A DNA stretch of 64,000 nucleotides from Gordonia sp. PDNC005 (GCF_016919385.1 NZ_CP070351.1:1488001-1552000), one strand, 5' to 3'; positions 1-10,164 are shown, numbered from the stretch's first letter. Notes: generated from the letters alone by a model not told the origin. Translations and numbers: made by a program.

Positions 1-1
1 A

Positions 2-1951
2 AAGGCCGACCGTGCACTCGCCGAGTTCGTCATCGACGGACCCGGCACGACGATCGGAGTGTTGCGCGCAATCCTCCACGACGACGAGTTCCTCAGCGGC
101 CCCGTCGACACGGGCTACCTCGACCGGCGGATCAGTTCGCTCGCTCCGGAGACCGACGAACCCGCCGCCGAGGTCGACCTCGAGCTCGCGGTCGACGAGC
201 GGGCGGCGGTCGCACCCCTGACCGGAACTGTCGTCGACGTCGCCGAGGTCGGCACAGTGGTGCCCGCGGGATCACCGCTGGCGGTGCTCGAAGCGATGAA
301 GATGCAGCACGAGGTGCTCGTCGAGACCGATGTCGAGGTCGTGAGCGTGGGGTCGGCGGTCGGCGGGACGGTGTCGACCGGTGCACCACTCGTCGTCTAC
401 CGCGCGGCAGGCGACGGACTCGACCGGGCAGCCGACGCGGACCTCGACATGGACCGGCGCAGGGCAGATCTCGACGAAGTCGACGAACGTCATCGCATGA
501 CACTCGACGAGGCGCGCCCGGACGCCGTCGCCAAGCGCAGGCGTATCGGGCGTCGGACCGCACGCGAGAACATCTCCGACCTTGTCGACGACGAGAGCTT
601 CGTCGAGTACGGCGCGCTCGCGATCGCCGCACAGAAGGCCAGACGATCCGAGGAGGACCTGATCGCGCAGACTCCGGCCGACGGTCTCGTGGGGGGTGTC
701 GCGACCATCGGCGCCGATCTGTTCGGACGCGATCGGTCGACTGCCGTGGTGATGTCGTACGACTACACCGTTCTCGCCGGAACACAGGGCTGGCGCAACC
801 ACGCGAAGACCGATCGGCTTCTCGAGGTCGCATTGTCGCGCAGTGTGCCCGTGGTCTTCTTCACCGAGGGCGGCGGCGGGCGTCCGGGCGACACCGACTA
901 CGACATCGTCGCGGGACTTGACGTCCCGACCTTCCGGTCCATGGCGAAGATCCGTGACCTCGCGCCGTCCATCGCCGTCGTGTCCGGACGGTGCTTCGCC
1001 GGAAACGCGGCCCTCGCCGGGGCATGTGATCTCATCATCGCGACTCCAGACGCCACGATCGGAATGGGTGGGCCCGCGATGATCTCCGGTGGTGGGCTCG
1101 GCGAGTACCCACCCGAGGCCGTCGGACCGATCGACGTGCAACGTCGCAACGGGGTCGTCGACATCGTCGCCGACGACGAGGCGCACGCGGTCCGCCTCAC
1201 CCGGCAGGTGCTCGCGTACTTCCAGGGTCCGATCGACGAGTGGACCGCTCCCGACGCCAGAGCCGCGCGCCATGCGATCGGGGAGAACCGGCTGCGTGCC
1301 TACGACGTGCACACCGTCATCGCCTCGGTCGCCGACATCGGCTCAGTGCTGGAACTGCGATCCGACTATGCGAAGGGCATCGTCACCGGCTTCCTCCGCG
1401 TGGAGGGCCGACCGTTCGGGTTCGTCGCCAACAGCACACTCCATCTGGGCGGAGCGATCGACGCCGACGGCGCCGACAAACTCGCCGAGTTCCTGGAACT
1501 CTGTCAGCTCCGCGGGCTGCCGGTGGTCTCGTTCTGCGACACCCCGGGTTTCATGGTGGGTCCGGAGTCGGAGGAGAAAGCCACCGTGCGGCGCTTCTCC
1601 CGTCTCTTCTCGGTCGGCGCGAGAATGACCGTTCCGATGGGCGCGTTCATCCTGCGAAAGGGATACGGGCTCGGCGCGATGGCGATGACGGCGGGCAGCT
1701 TCCGGGCCACCCAGTTCACCGTCGCCTGGCCGACGGGCGAGATCGGCGGCATGGGCCTCGAAGGGGCGGTCCGTCTCGGATTCGCCAAAGAACTGGCGGC
1801 CGTCACAGACGAGGACGCTCGAGCGGACCTGTACAACACGCTTGTCGCCGAGATGTACCGCCGGGGCAGGGCCCTCAGTGCCGCCGCGACGTTCGAGCTC
1901 GACGACGTCATAGACCCGGCGGACACCCGCCGCTGGATCGCGACGCTGTAG
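2..1951 (+). CDS. Single-chain acyl-CoA carboxylase, 3' portion (5' end outside window)
   Basis: The reading frame is open from the first bases of the window, so only the C-terminal 649 residues are visible. The first ~45 residues look like the end of a biotin carboxylase domain. A biotinyl domain follows with the EAMKM motif, whose biotinylated Lys is residue 100 (bases 299-301). Residues ~150-649 form a full carboxyltransferase region with the glycine-rich GGGGRPGD segment and both crotonase-like halves. Having biotin carboxylase, biotin carrier and carboxyltransferase on one chain is the layout of the single-chain long-chain acyl-CoA carboxylase (LCC) family rather than the AccA3/AccD pairs of mycolate synthesis. 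It would carboxylate acyl-CoAs using ATP and bicarbonate. Substrate range cannot be read from sequence. A strong terminator follows the stop. Confidence 0.88.
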   Translation, partial: KADRALAEFVIDGPGTTIGVLRAILHDDEFLSGPVDTGYLDRRISSLAPETDEPAAEVDLELAVDERAAVAPLTGTVVDVAEVGTVVPAGSPLAVLEAMKMQHEVLVETDVEVVSVGSAVGGTVSTGAPLVVYRAAGDGLDRAADADLDMDRRRADLDEVDERHRMTLDEARPDAVAKRRRIGRRTARENISDLVDDESFVEYGALAIAAQKARRSEEDLIAQTPADGLVGGVATIGADLFGRDRSTAVVMSYDYTVLAGTQGWRNHAKTDRLLEVALSRSVPVVFFTEGGGGRPGDTDYDIVAGLDVPTFRSMAKIRDLAPSIAVVSGRCFAGNAALAGACDLIIATPDATIGMGGPAMISGGGLGEYPPEAVGPIDVQRRNGVVDIVADDEAHAVRLTRQVLAYFQGPIDEWTAPDARAARHAIGENRLRAYDVHTVIASVADIGSVLELRSDYAKGIVTGFLRVEGRPFGFVANSTLHLGGAIDADGADKLAEFLELCQLRGLPVVSFCDTPGFMVGPESEEKATVRRFSRLFSVGARMTVPMGAFILRKGYGLGAMAMTAGSFRATQFTVAWPTGEIGGMGLEGAVRLGFAKELAAVTDEDARADLYNTLVAEMYRRGRALSAAATFELDDVIDPADTRRWIATL

Positions 1952-1962
1952 CGCGCAACAGG

Positions 1963-1994
1963 AAGTGCCCCGACTCCGCGGAGTCGGGGCACTT
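1963..1994. terminator. Bidirectional terminator between the carboxylase and sigA
   Basis: A perfect 32-bp palindrome has arms 1963-1976 and 1981-1994 around a CGCG centre and is bordered by short T and A runs. It sits between two convergent stop codons (1951 and 2008), so it can end transcription from both sides. Confidence 0.85.
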
Positions 1995-2007
1995 TGTTGT
2001 CGTGCGA

Positions 2008-3408
<1,401 letters not shown>

Positions 3409-3538
3409 GTACGACCTTTCGACTGAACTCACGGCACGGCTGTGTCCTGAAGAATTGGGACGTGTGGCCGTGGGCGAAGGGGCTAGAGGGCTCGGTTCGG
3501 GACCGATGTGTTCCATTGTAACCTCGCGGCCGCCAAGG

Positions 3539-4375
3539 TCACATGCGCAGACCCTCGTCAACGGCCATCGCTGCGCCTACTATGCCCGCTGTGTTGCGTA
3601 GTTCTGCCGCCACGACCGGCGTCTCGGTCGTCAACATCGGCAGCCAGATGTCGGCCTTCGTGCTTATTCCGCCGCCGATGACGAAGAGGTCGGGCGAGAA
3701 GATCCGTTCATAGTGCGTGAGCACACGTGAGAACTTCCGCGACCATTTCGCCAACGACCAGCCCTTCTCCTCGCGGACCTTGGCTGATGCGCGGTGCTCG
3801 GCGATCTTGCCGCCGATCTCGAGATGCCCGAACTCGGTGTTCGGGACGAGGACGCCGTTGTGGAACAGCGCCGAGCCGATCCCGGTCCCGATCGTCAGGA
3901 GTATCACAGTTCCCGATTCGTCGGCCGGTCCGAGCGTGTCTCGCCCGATTCCGAAGCGCAGCTCGGCGAGACCTGCGGCGTCGGCGTCGTTGAGGCCGAC
4001 CACGGTCCGCCCACCCAGGTGAGAACCGAACAACGGTTGGAGCTCAGCGCCCTCCCACGTGTGATCGATGTTGGCGGCCGACCGCACGACGCCGCTGCGC
4101 ACGATCCCAGGCACGGTGATCCCGACGGGGCCCGTCCACCCGAAGTGATCGGTGATCTCGGCGCAGGTCCGAGCGACCGCATCCGGGGTGGCGGGCTGAG
4201 GGGTGGCGATGCGGTGACGATCGCCGACGAACGAGCCGGTGCGGAGGTCGACGATGGCGCCCTTGATACCGGACCCGCCGACGTCGATGCCGAAGCCGAG
4301 GTGAGGGGACGGGGAGTGGCTGCCGTCTGCTCCGAGGTACGTGACGCGTGCTCCACCGGACGCTGCATCGTTCAT
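3539..4375 (-). CDS. ppgK: Polyphosphate glucokinase
   Basis: A ROK-family sugar kinase that phosphorylates glucose, typically using inorganic polyphosphate or ATP in actinobacteria. The N-terminal phosphate-binding loop [13 protein letters not shown] (about residues 28-40) and the later [11 protein letters not shown] motif are clear, and [10 protein letters not shown] carries the sugar-binding Asp. ATG 4375 gives 278 aa, a little longer than the ~265 aa family norm because of a Ser/His-rich N-terminus. No strong ribosome-binding site is visible, so the start is less certain. The gene precedes sigA and is divergent from suhB, the same arrangement as Rv2701c-Rv2703. Confidence 0.93.
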   Translation of the reverse strand: MNDAASGGARVTYLGADGSHSPSPHLGFGIDVGGSGIKGAIVDLRTGSFVGDRHRIATPQPATPDAVARTCAEITDHFGWTGPVGITVPGIVRSGVVRSAANIDHTWEGAELQPLFGSHLGGRTVVGLNDADAAGLAELRFGIGRDTLGPADESGTVILLTIGTGIGSALFHNGVLVPNTEFGHLEIGGKIAEHRASAKVREEKGWSLAKWSRKFSRVLTHYERIFSPDLFVIGGGISTKADIWLPMLTTETPVVAAELRNTAGIVGAAMAVDEGLRM

Positions 4376-4431
4376 ATCGATGAGACTAGTAGGTGGCGGT
4401 GGGTGTCGCCGAGCGCCGTAGACTCGGCTGC

Positions 4432-5328
4432 GTGACCCGGTCAGCATCCTCGGCGGCAGTCGATGCCGCCGACCTCGCAGTCGTCGCCCGTTCTGTAGCC
4501 GAGACCGCCGCCGCGCATGTTCGTTCGCGGCGCACCGAGTTGTTCGCTCCGACCGGGACTGCGCCGGGAAACAACGCGGTGACGTCGAAGTCGACTCCGA
4601 CGGACCCGGTCACCGTCGCCGACACCGAGACCGAGTCCCTGGTTCGCGAACTCCTGCGTGTTCGACGTCCTGGTGACGCCGTACTCGGCGAGGAGGCCGG
4701 AGGCGCACTGAGCGTCCCGGACGGCGTCCGATGGGTCGTCGACCCGATCGACGGCACGGTCAACTTCCTGTACGGGATCCCCGCATACGCGGTCTCCGTG
4801 GCAGCCCAAATCGACGGGGAGTCGGTCGCCGGGGCCGTCGTCGACGTTGCGCGCGGCATCACGTACTGGGCGTGGCGCGACGGCGGAGCGTACTCGTGCC
4901 TGGGGACTGCCGAGAGCCCCGAAGGCGAGCCGATCCGGCTGTGCGCCAACCCGATCGACGACATCGGCTTCGCTCTCGTCGCCACCGGCTTCGCCTACGC
5001 GGCGGGGCGTAGGCGAGCCCAGGGGGCAATCGTCGCGCGCATGCTCCCGCGTGTCCGGGATCTGCGTCGCATGGGCGCCGCAGCTCTTGATCTCTGCATG
5101 GTCGCGTCCGGCGCCGTCGACGCACATATCGAGCACGGTCTGAGTCCGTGGGACTGGGCGGCCGGTGGGCTGATCGCCGCCGAGGCCGGAGCGCACGTGG
5201 TGCTGCCCGCGCCCGACTCACGGTCGTGCGACGGCGACCCGACGATCGCCATCGCGCCTGGTATCGCCGACGACTTCATGGCGATGCTCGCCGAGATCGG
5301 CGCCACCGAGGCGATCCCGGAAGCGTGA
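4432..5328 (+). CDS. suhB: Inositol-1-monophosphatase family protein SuhB
   Basis: A Mg2+-dependent phosphatase that releases inositol from inositol-1-phosphate, supplying phosphatidylinositol, PIM and mycothiol synthesis. The metal site is complete: GEE (residues 86-88), [10 protein letters not shown] (DPIDGT at 104-109) and the C-terminal WDWAAGG. GTG 4432 gives 298 aa. A TAGACT hexamer at 4419-4424 leaves 7 nt before the GTG, so the transcript is probably leaderless. The gene ends 10 nt from the convergent cei gene. Confidence 0.92.
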   Translation: MTRSASSAAVDAADLAVVARSVAETAAAHVRSRRTELFAPTGTAPGNNAVTSKSTPTDPVTVADTETESLVRELLRVRRPGDAVLGEEAGGALSVPDGVRWVVDPIDGTVNFLYGIPAYAVSVAAQIDGESVAGAVVDVARGITYWAWRDGGAYSCLGTAESPEGEPIRLCANPIDDIGFALVATGFAYAAGRRRAQGAIVARMLPRVRDLRRMGAAALDLCMVASGAVDAHIEHGLSPWDWAAGGLIAAEAGAHVVLPAPDSRSCDGDPTIAIAPGIADDFMAMLAEIGATEAIPEA

Positions 5329-5338
5329 TCCGCGAGGC

Positions 5339-5986
5339 TCAGCAGGATTGGCCGTGTACGGCCTCGAGCAACGATTCGTCGACCGGCGACTGCTTCTGCT
5401 TCGGCGATGCGACCCGCAGCGCCTCGATGGCCGACTGCGCGTCCTGCGTCGGTTGTGTGGAGGTGTAGTACTCGCCGAGGGCCAGGTCGACGTCGGTGCC
5501 TTTACGTCCGTCGTTCACGAGCTGAGCACACGGCGAGACCAGCCAGACGGCGGCTGCGGCGGCCTGACCGGCCGAGCCGAATCGAATCTGGGCGACACAG
5601 TTGAGGTCGCGGTCCGGGTACACGGTGTCGTCGGCATACGCCGGATCGGCGCCGCGGTAACCGAGCGAGGCGAGGTCGTCGCTCACTGAGCGGGCCGAAC
5701 CGCGTGCGGCAGCGGAGTTCAAGACCCGAACTCCGAACGTGCTCAACGCGGCAGGCGCTACGCTCCGCATCTCGGAACTGTCGACGACGGTCAGCTTGGC
5801 TCTGTCGGCGAGCGTGCAATCGGTCTGCACTGTGTCGTCGCCGCGGCCGCTGAACGCAAACGCCCACGCGGACACCGCGACGACTGCCAGGACGGCGATC
5901 ACGATGAGGCCCGGCAGCAGATTCCGGCGCATGAAGGGGCGGCCCTTCGAGTCGGTCGTGTAACCGGTAGCGATTTTCGAGACCAC
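5339..5986 (-). CDS. cei: Cell envelope integrity protein Cei (LytR_C domain)
   Basis: This is the positional and sequence counterpart of M. tuberculosis Rv2700 (Cei), an envelope-stability protein. A short cytoplasmic N-terminus is followed by one membrane helix (LLPGLIVIAVLAVVAVSAWA) and an extracytoplasmic LytR_C domain, recognisable in the segment around TFGVRVLNSAA. Two cysteines sit near DLNC and SPCAQL and a final one in the C-terminal GQSC. GTG 5986 was preferred (215 aa) because GAAGG lies about 11 nt upstream; GTG 5998 is an alternative four codons earlier. It converges on suhB. Confidence 0.85.
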   Translation of the reverse strand: MVSKIATGYTTDSKGRPFMRRNLLPGLIVIAVLAVVAVSAWAFAFSGRGDDTVQTDCTLADRAKLTVVDSSEMRSVAPAALSTFGVRVLNSAAARGSARSVSDDLASLGYRGADPAYADDTVYPDRDLNCVAQIRFGSAGQAAAAAVWLVSPCAQLVNDGRKGTDVDLALGEYYTSTQPTQDAQSAIEALRVASPKQKQSPVDESLLEAVHGQSC

Positions 5987-6116
5987 GTCGCCGTGCACCT
6001 TCTTCCGTGAGGTCAGTCGGCACCACTCTAGTTGTGCGGCCGTGCCGTTGACTCACCGGCGCGCCGGTGGCCGATCACTGAAATTGTCCCCTGAACGGGT
6101 GAATGGCGTGGCTCTC

Positions 6117-6145
6117 TTGACACGGGTTCAAGTCTCACCTAGAGT
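6117..6145 (+). promoter_or_regulatory. Consensus sigma-A promoter of the DUF4193 gene
   Basis: TTGACA at 6117-6122 and TAGAGT at 6140-6145 are separated by exactly 17 bp. Transcription should begin near 6151-6153, giving a leader of about 155 nt before the ATG at 6307, unlike the leaderless genes around it. Bases 5987-6116 upstream hold nothing else recognisable. Confidence 0.8.
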
Positions 6146-6163
6146 ACGGGCGCCCAAGGTCAT

Positions 6164-6238
6164 ATGCATGGTGACTTATGGCGGGATGTCAGACCACAAG
6201 TCTTCCATCCCGTGATGATCTGCTGGCGACGGGAATAA
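6164..6238 (+). other. Leader ORF and hairpin upstream of the DUF4193 gene
   Basis: The leader carries a 24-codon ORF starting ATG 6164 with AAGG just upstream and ending TAA 6238. A second ATG at 6168 opens a 15-codon frame ending TGA 6215. A stem-loop spans 6182-6212: outer arms CGGGATG/CATCCCG, a symmetric TC bulge, and inner arms AGAC/GTCT. Translation of either frame would run through the hairpin, so a translation-coupled control of the downstream gene is possible. This is inference. Confidence 0.45.
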
Positions 6239-6306
6239 TCTCGGCCGATCCAGCGATAAATGACCGGACACGACAAAATACTCCAGACAATCCAGGCAGG
6301 CAGGCA

Positions 6307-6606
6307 ATGGCAACTGACTACGACGCGCCCCGGCGGACCAACGACGACGATCTCGCCGAGGATTCGCTTGAGGAACTGAAGGCGCGCCGAAACGAAGCAC
6401 AGTCCGGCGACGTCGACGTCGACGAAGGCGACACCGCGGAGTCGTTCGAGCTGCCTGGCGCGGACCTCTCCGGCGAGGAACTGTCGGTGCGCGTGGTCCC
6501 GAAGCAGGACGACGAGTTCACCTGCACGAGCTGCTTCCTCGTGTACCACCGCAACCGGCTCGCCGAGCAGAACGGCACCGAGCTGATCTGTGTCGACTGC
6601 GCCTGA
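6307..6606 (+). CDS. DUF4193 family protein
   Basis: A 99-aa acidic protein closely resembling Rv2699c across its length (start MATDYDAPRR, middle ESFELPGADLSGEELSVRVV). The C-terminus carries two CxxC pairs (CTSC and CVDC) 25 residues apart, a probable zinc ribbon, so zinc or nucleic-acid binding is likely but no function is established. ATG 6307 follows a run of GGCAGG repeats that can act as ribosome-binding site. It has its own consensus promoter and a long leader and ends in a strong hairpin shared with the convergent DUF3093 gene. Confidence 0.85.
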   Translation: MATDYDAPRRTNDDDLAEDSLEELKARRNEAQSGDVDVDEGDTAESFELPGADLSGEELSVRVVPKQDDEFTCTSCFLVYHRNRLAEQNGTELICVDCA

Positions 6607-6626
6607 ACGTCGGCACCAACGTCCAA

Positions 6627-6663
6627 CAGACGCCGCACGGGACCTAGTCCCGTGCGGCGTCTG
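6627..6663. terminator. Bidirectional terminator overlapping the DUF3093 stop codon
   Basis: A perfect 17-bp stem has arms 6627-6643 and 6647-6663. Its three-base loop CTA (6644-6646) is the TAG stop codon of the minus-strand DUF3093 gene, and the right arm encodes that protein's last six residues (TDAARD). Confidence 0.85.
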
Positions 6664-7138
6664 TCATCTCCAGGGCCTCGAGGATCTTCTCCGGGTGGCG
6701 CGTCGAGACGAGCCAGTAGGGCGTCGGGTCGTCCGGGTCGTCGAGCACGAGCAACACCATCGACTTGATCCAGGAACGGTGGATCAGGAATGCGGCCGGG
6801 TCGAGCTGACGGCCCATCGCCGCGCTGCGCTGCGACGGCCCGATCGCGGCGCCGCGCGAGATCACCTCGGCGGGCAGGACTGCCTTGTGCGCATGGACCG
6901 CGCCGTCGGCGTCGATCCGGATGTGGGTGCGTCCCATCGACCAGATGCCCCACGCGATCAGGGCTCCCAGCAGGGGATAGGCGACCACACTCCACGACTG
7001 CCGGTAGGCGGCGAGTTGGATCTCGTAGCCGAGGACAAGGGTCAACGCCGCGCCGGCGAGCCACCACCACCAGGGTGCGGTGAGTCGTTCGGAGTACCGG
7101 TCGGCACGCGAAGGGGCGGTCTTGGAGGATTCCGTCAC
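6644..7138 (-). CDS. DUF3093 family membrane protein
   Basis: A 164-aa protein equivalent to Rv2698. Two closely spaced membrane helices (WWWWLAGAALTLVLGYEIQLA and VVAYPLLGALIAWGIWSM) lie at the N-terminus, followed by a cytoplasmic PH-like domain with the motif TPYWLVSTRHPEKI. Function is unknown. GTG 7138 is the start: GGGAGG lies just before it, and TAATCT (7151-7146) is 7 nt upstream, so the message may be leaderless. It is divergent from dut with only 42 bp between start codons. Confidence 0.8.
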   Translation of the reverse strand: MTESSKTAPSRADRYSERLTAPWWWWLAGAALTLVLGYEIQLAAYRQSWSVVAYPLLGALIAWGIWSMGRTHIRIDADGAVHAHKAVLPAEVISRGAAIGPSQRSAAMGRQLDPAAFLIHRSWIKSMVLLVLDDPDDPTPYWLVSTRHPEKILEALEMTDAARD

Positions 7139-7180
7139 GCCTCCCAGATTAGTCGGGCTGTCGGCTAGTACTCTGCGGGG

Positions 7181-7705
7181 GTGACCACGCAGAGCCGAAC
7201 AACGCAGGGCCGAACGCAGGCGTACCCGCCGCTGCGCATCCGCCGCCTGGACAGTGGACTCCCGCTGCCCACACGGGCCCATCCAGACGACGCGGGTGTC
7301 GACCTGTACGCCGCGTCGGATCTTGAACTCGAACCCGGCCGCCGAGCCCTGGTCGGCACCGGTATAGCCATCGCACTGCCTGTCGGCACCGTCGGCCTGA
7401 TCCACCCGCGGTCCGGTTTGGCTGCTCGCGCGGGTCTGTCGATCGTCAACACGCCGGGGACCATCGACGCGGGTTATCGCGGTGAGATCAAGGTGTGCCT
7501 GATCAATCACGACCCGGACGACACCATCTCCATCCGTCGCGGTGACCGGATCGCCCAGTTGCTCGTCCAGCGTGTGGAACTGCCTGACCTCATCGAGGTC
7601 GACGAACTCGACGACACCGTGCGCGGCGACGGCGGATACGGCTCCAGCGGCGGGCACGCCGCTCTCACTCCCAGCACGACGAGCGACGAGGAGACGCAGT
7701 CATGA
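7181..7705 (+). CDS. dut: Deoxyuridine 5'-triphosphate nucleotidohydrolase
   Basis: A homotrimeric dUTPase that hydrolyses dUTP to dUMP, keeping uracil out of DNA and feeding thymidylate synthesis. All five family motifs are present: AGVDLYA (38-44), PRSGLA (76-81), the catalytic segment with [10 protein letters not shown] (Asp96, Tyr99), [10 protein letters not shown] (119-128), and the P-loop-like [12 protein letters not shown] near residue 150. At 174 aa it is slightly longer than usual because of both tails. GTG 7181 has TACTCT 6 nt upstream, consistent with a leaderless message. The last four bases overlap the next gene (ATGA). Confidence 0.96.
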   Translation: MTTQSRTTQGRTQAYPPLRIRRLDSGLPLPTRAHPDDAGVDLYAASDLELEPGRRALVGTGIAIALPVGTVGLIHPRSGLAARAGLSIVNTPGTIDAGYRGEIKVCLINHDPDDTISIRRGDRIAQLLVQRVELPDLIEVDELDDTVRGDGGYGSSGGHAALTPSTTSDEETQS

Positions 7706-8541
7706 GTGGCACCAAGCGGATCGGCGAAGCAGGCGGCCCGTACGACATCAACGACCTCGCGGGCTCGCCCGACGAGCTCACCAACTCGCATCTCGACCTG
7801 GGGTCGGTGCTCATGCCGGTGGTCGAAGGCGGTCAGGTGACCGTCGAGATGTCCGGCGACAATCAGCCCGAAGCCGTGTACCTGGTCACTCCCGTGGGGC
7901 GCATCGGCATTCACGCGTTCGCTGCTCCGCGCAGCGGCGGACTCTGGCGCGAGGTGGTCCGCGAACTGGCCGAATCGCTGCGTGCGGAGGGAGCTTCAAC
8001 GTCGATCGAGGACGGACACTGGGGCCGCGAGGTGGTCGCGCGGGTGCCCGGCGGTCACCACCGCTTCATCGGCGTCGACGGTTCGCGCTGGATGGTCCGG
8101 CTCGTCGCCAGTGGCCCCGATGAGGGCGACGAACAGCTCGCGCAGCTCGCTCGCGCTGTGCTCGCGGAGACCGTCGTCCGACGCGGCACACAGCCCTTCC
8201 CGCCGCGCGACGTGCTGCCGATCGTCCTGCCACCCGTCCTCGCCGAGCAGGTGGCCGCGGCGCAACAGCAGATGGCCGACGAGCAGGGGGAAGGTCTGCG
8301 GTCCGAACCGTTGTCCGCAGCACCAGGGCCCACGAGCCCGCAGGCCGAGGGTGACGTCGTGCCCGGCGGCGCCGTCGCGCAGAGTGCGAAGGCGACAGTG
8401 TTCACCGAAGACGCTCCGGGCGGTGCTCCGCAACCAGAGACGGTCGACGACGAGGAGTCGCAGGCGCCCGAACCAGTCGATCCACCGAGTGCGTCACGCG
8501 GTTCGGCTCTGTCTCGCCTCCGCGGACGTCGCCGGCGTTAG
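7702..8541 (+). CDS. DUF3710 domain protein
   Basis: A 279-aa protein corresponding to Rv2696c, translationally coupled to dut through an ATGA overlap. The conserved DUF3710 core covers roughly residues 1-170 (GPYDINDL, then [20 protein letters not shown], then [10 protein letters not shown]). The C-terminal 100 residues are low-complexity, rich in Ala, Pro, Glu and Gln, and end in a basic tail (RLRGRRRR). Function is unknown. Linkage to dut in many actinobacteria suggests, but does not show, a role in nucleotide or DNA metabolism. Its TAG stop shares the bases TTAG with the TAA of the convergent hydrolase gene. Confidence 0.82.
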   Translation: MSGTKRIGEAGGPYDINDLAGSPDELTNSHLDLGSVLMPVVEGGQVTVEMSGDNQPEAVYLVTPVGRIGIHAFAAPRSGGLWREVVRELAESLRAEGASTSIEDGHWGREVVARVPGGHHRFIGVDGSRWMVRLVASGPDEGDEQLAQLARAVLAETVVRRGTQPFPPRDVLPIVLPPVLAEQVAAAQQQMADEQGEGLRSEPLSAAPGPTSPQAEGDVVPGGAVAQSAKATVFTEDAPGGAPQPETVDDEESQAPEPVDPPSASRGSALSRLRGRRRR

Positions 8542-9245
8542 GTAGCGTCCGTCGCCGCTGCGGCCCGCCACGCACGGACGCACGCGGCGCCGAGCAGAGT
8601 CTCGTTCGGCCCGAACTCGGTGAGCGGAGTCTCGACGACGGCGCCGCGAGGTGCAGCCGACGCCCAGGCTCGTCCGACATCCGCGGGATGGAGCGGATCG
8701 TCGGGGGCGACGGCGACGCCGAGCGGGACGCGCAGACCTGCGATGTGGTCCAGTGTCGGACAGACGAACTCGGAGGCCGCCCGAAGCTGGGCGACGAGGC
8801 CTCGCGGATACAGCGACCGCCAGGAGCGGGCGAGTTCGGCACCGAGCCAGCCCGGACTGCCGTCGATCATCGCGGCCACACTGTGTTCCAGTCCGTTGTC
8901 CTCGATGGCGTCGGCGGTGATGCGCGCCGAGAGGGACGCGAGCGAGTCGCCGGGCGCGCCCGACCACGGCGGAAGCGCGGCGAGCACACCGTCGCAGCGT
9001 TCAACGTGTGCCGAATCTCTCGCCCACGCCACCGCGATGGCTGCACCGATCGAGACGCCGCCGACGATCACCCTGCCCGAACGGCCCGCGATCGCATCCA
9101 GCCTGGTCAGGTAGCTGTCGACAAGGTCTTCTTCGGGCTCTAGGCAGTGCAGTTCGGCTCCGATCGAGGCGGCGTGCGGAGCGAACACCCGGTGGACGAA
9201 GTCGGCGTCCGACCCTGTGCCCGGCATCACGATGACAGTGCGCAT
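8538..9245 (-). CDS. Alpha/beta-hydrolase fold protein (Rv2695-like)
   Basis: A 235-aa protein with an early beta strand (MRTVIVMPGTGSDADFV), the nucleophile elbow GGVSIGAAIA (GxSxG) near residue 75, and a later acidic-residue loop (VAVAPDDPLHP). The length equals that of Rv2695. The fold indicates an esterase, lipase or related hydrolase of unknown substrate. ATG 9245 was chosen because the frame upstream has no homology and this start gives the family length. It converges on DUF3710 with a 4-nt overlap at TTAG (8538-8541). Confidence 0.75.
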   Translation of the reverse strand: MRTVIVMPGTGSDADFVHRVFAPHAASIGAELHCLEPEEDLVDSYLTRLDAIAGRSGRVIVGGVSIGAAIAVAWARDSAHVERCDGVLAALPPWSGAPGDSLASLSARITADAIEDNGLEHSVAAMIDGSPGWLGAELARSWRSLYPRGLVAQLRAASEFVCPTLDHIAGLRVPLGVAVAPDDPLHPADVGRAWASAAPRGAVVETPLTEFGPNETLLGAACVRAWRAAAATDAT

Positions 9246-9315
9246 ACAACGATCTTGCACGGGGAGTAGGGTGAGGGCGCAAACGACTTCGACGGGGTAC
9301 GCCCGGAGGATGGGA

Positions 9316-9708
9316 ATGACGAACACCGGTCTGCTCAAGCGGCTGAGCAAAATGCTCACCGAGGACCTCGAGGACATCGAGGACGAGCGAGTACAACGTG
9401 AGTGTCAGGAGGCCAGTGCACAGCACGCCACCGGCGCTCAGCCAGCCCGCGAATGCACTCGCGGCGCCCAAGCGGTCATGATCGGCGAGCTACGCTCGGT
9501 CGAGACGTGTTCGCGCAACTCTCACAATGGAGTGCGCGCCGAGTTCTTCGACGGCACCGACACAGTGATCCTCAAGTGGATGGGCCGCAACCGCATCCCG
9601 GGTATCGAGCCGGGCCGTCGCATCACTGTCCGCGGTCGTGTCGCGAACGCCGACGGCATGAAGGTCGTTTACAACCCGGAGTACGAACTCCACGCGGCAG
9701 ACGAGTAG
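9316..9708 (+). CDS. OB-fold nucleic acid-binding domain protein
   Basis: A 130-aa protein equivalent to Rv2694c. The C-terminal half is an OB fold (VMIGELRSVETCS, then EFFDGTDTVILKWMGRNRI, then GRRITVRGRVAN), the type found in RecG-like and aspartyl-tRNA synthetase domains. The N-terminus is an amphipathic acidic helix (LLKRLSKMLTEDLEDIED). ATG 9316 has GGAGG with a 6-nt spacer, better than ATG 9310, which abuts the GGAGG. Binding partners are not known. In mycobacteria the gene neighbours the TrkA pair; here a flavohaemoprotein unit lies in between. Confidence 0.78.
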   Translation: MTNTGLLKRLSKMLTEDLEDIEDERVQRECQEASAQHATGAQPARECTRGAQAVMIGELRSVETCSRNSHNGVRAEFFDGTDTVILKWMGRNRIPGIEPGRRITVRGRVANADGMKVVYNPEYELHAADE

Positions 9709-9726
9709 GGGCCTCCCGACGGCGGT

Positions 9727-10164
9727 TCACGCGGACAGCAGACTCGCACCGGCGACGACGAGCGCGACCACCTTGATCACCTCGAGGCCCACGTACCAGA
9801 GATGCGCGTGGCTCCGGGTCTCCGACACGTCGCCCGGTTCCGCCAGTACGGCATCCGACCTGCGGTTGAGCGGGGGACGTACCGCGAGCATCTGAATCAT
9901 GAGTGTGGCGACGGCCACTGCTACGGCGACCACAGCGGAGCGCGTCCACCCGTCACCGACGAGCATCACGACCACCAGAACGATCGACCACACCGCCTCG
10001 ACGGCGTTGAGAGCGCGGAACACGAGACGACCGATTCCGAGTCCGAGCGGGATCGTGATCCCGGGCGCGCGAAACTTCAACGGCGCCTCGATGAACGAGA
10101 TCACGAGGACCATGCCCAGCCACAGGAACGTGGCCGCAGTCGCGAGTGCGTGACCGAATGTCAC
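9727..10164 (-). CDS. Small four-helix membrane protein coupled to hmp
   Basis: I do not recognise this 145-aa protein with confidence. It has four predicted membrane helices: the N-terminal FGHALATAATFLWLGMVLV, RLVFRALNAVEAVWSIVLVV, AVVAVAVAVATLMIQML, and LEVIKVVALVVAGASLL at the C-terminus. The layout and the SFIEAPLKF motif after helix 1 faintly recall DUF4149/TMEM205-type proteins. GTG 10164 overlaps the TGA of the flavohaemoprotein gene (GTGA), so the two are translationally coupled and probably share a stress role. It replaces the DUF3159 gene expected here by mycobacterial synteny. Confidence 0.55.
   Translation of the reverse strand: MTFGHALATAATFLWLGMVLVISFIEAPLKFRAPGITIPLGLGIGRLVFRALNAVEAVWSIVLVVVMLVGDGWTRSAVVAVAVAVATLMIQMLAVRPPLNRRSDAVLAEPGDVSETRSHAHLWYVGLEVIKVVALVVAGASLLSA

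Noticed and set aside
5339..5998. GTG 5998 as start of cei
   Set aside because: The GGAAG motif would be only 3 nt from this codon; GTG 5986 has a more workable spacing. The longer form cannot be excluded.
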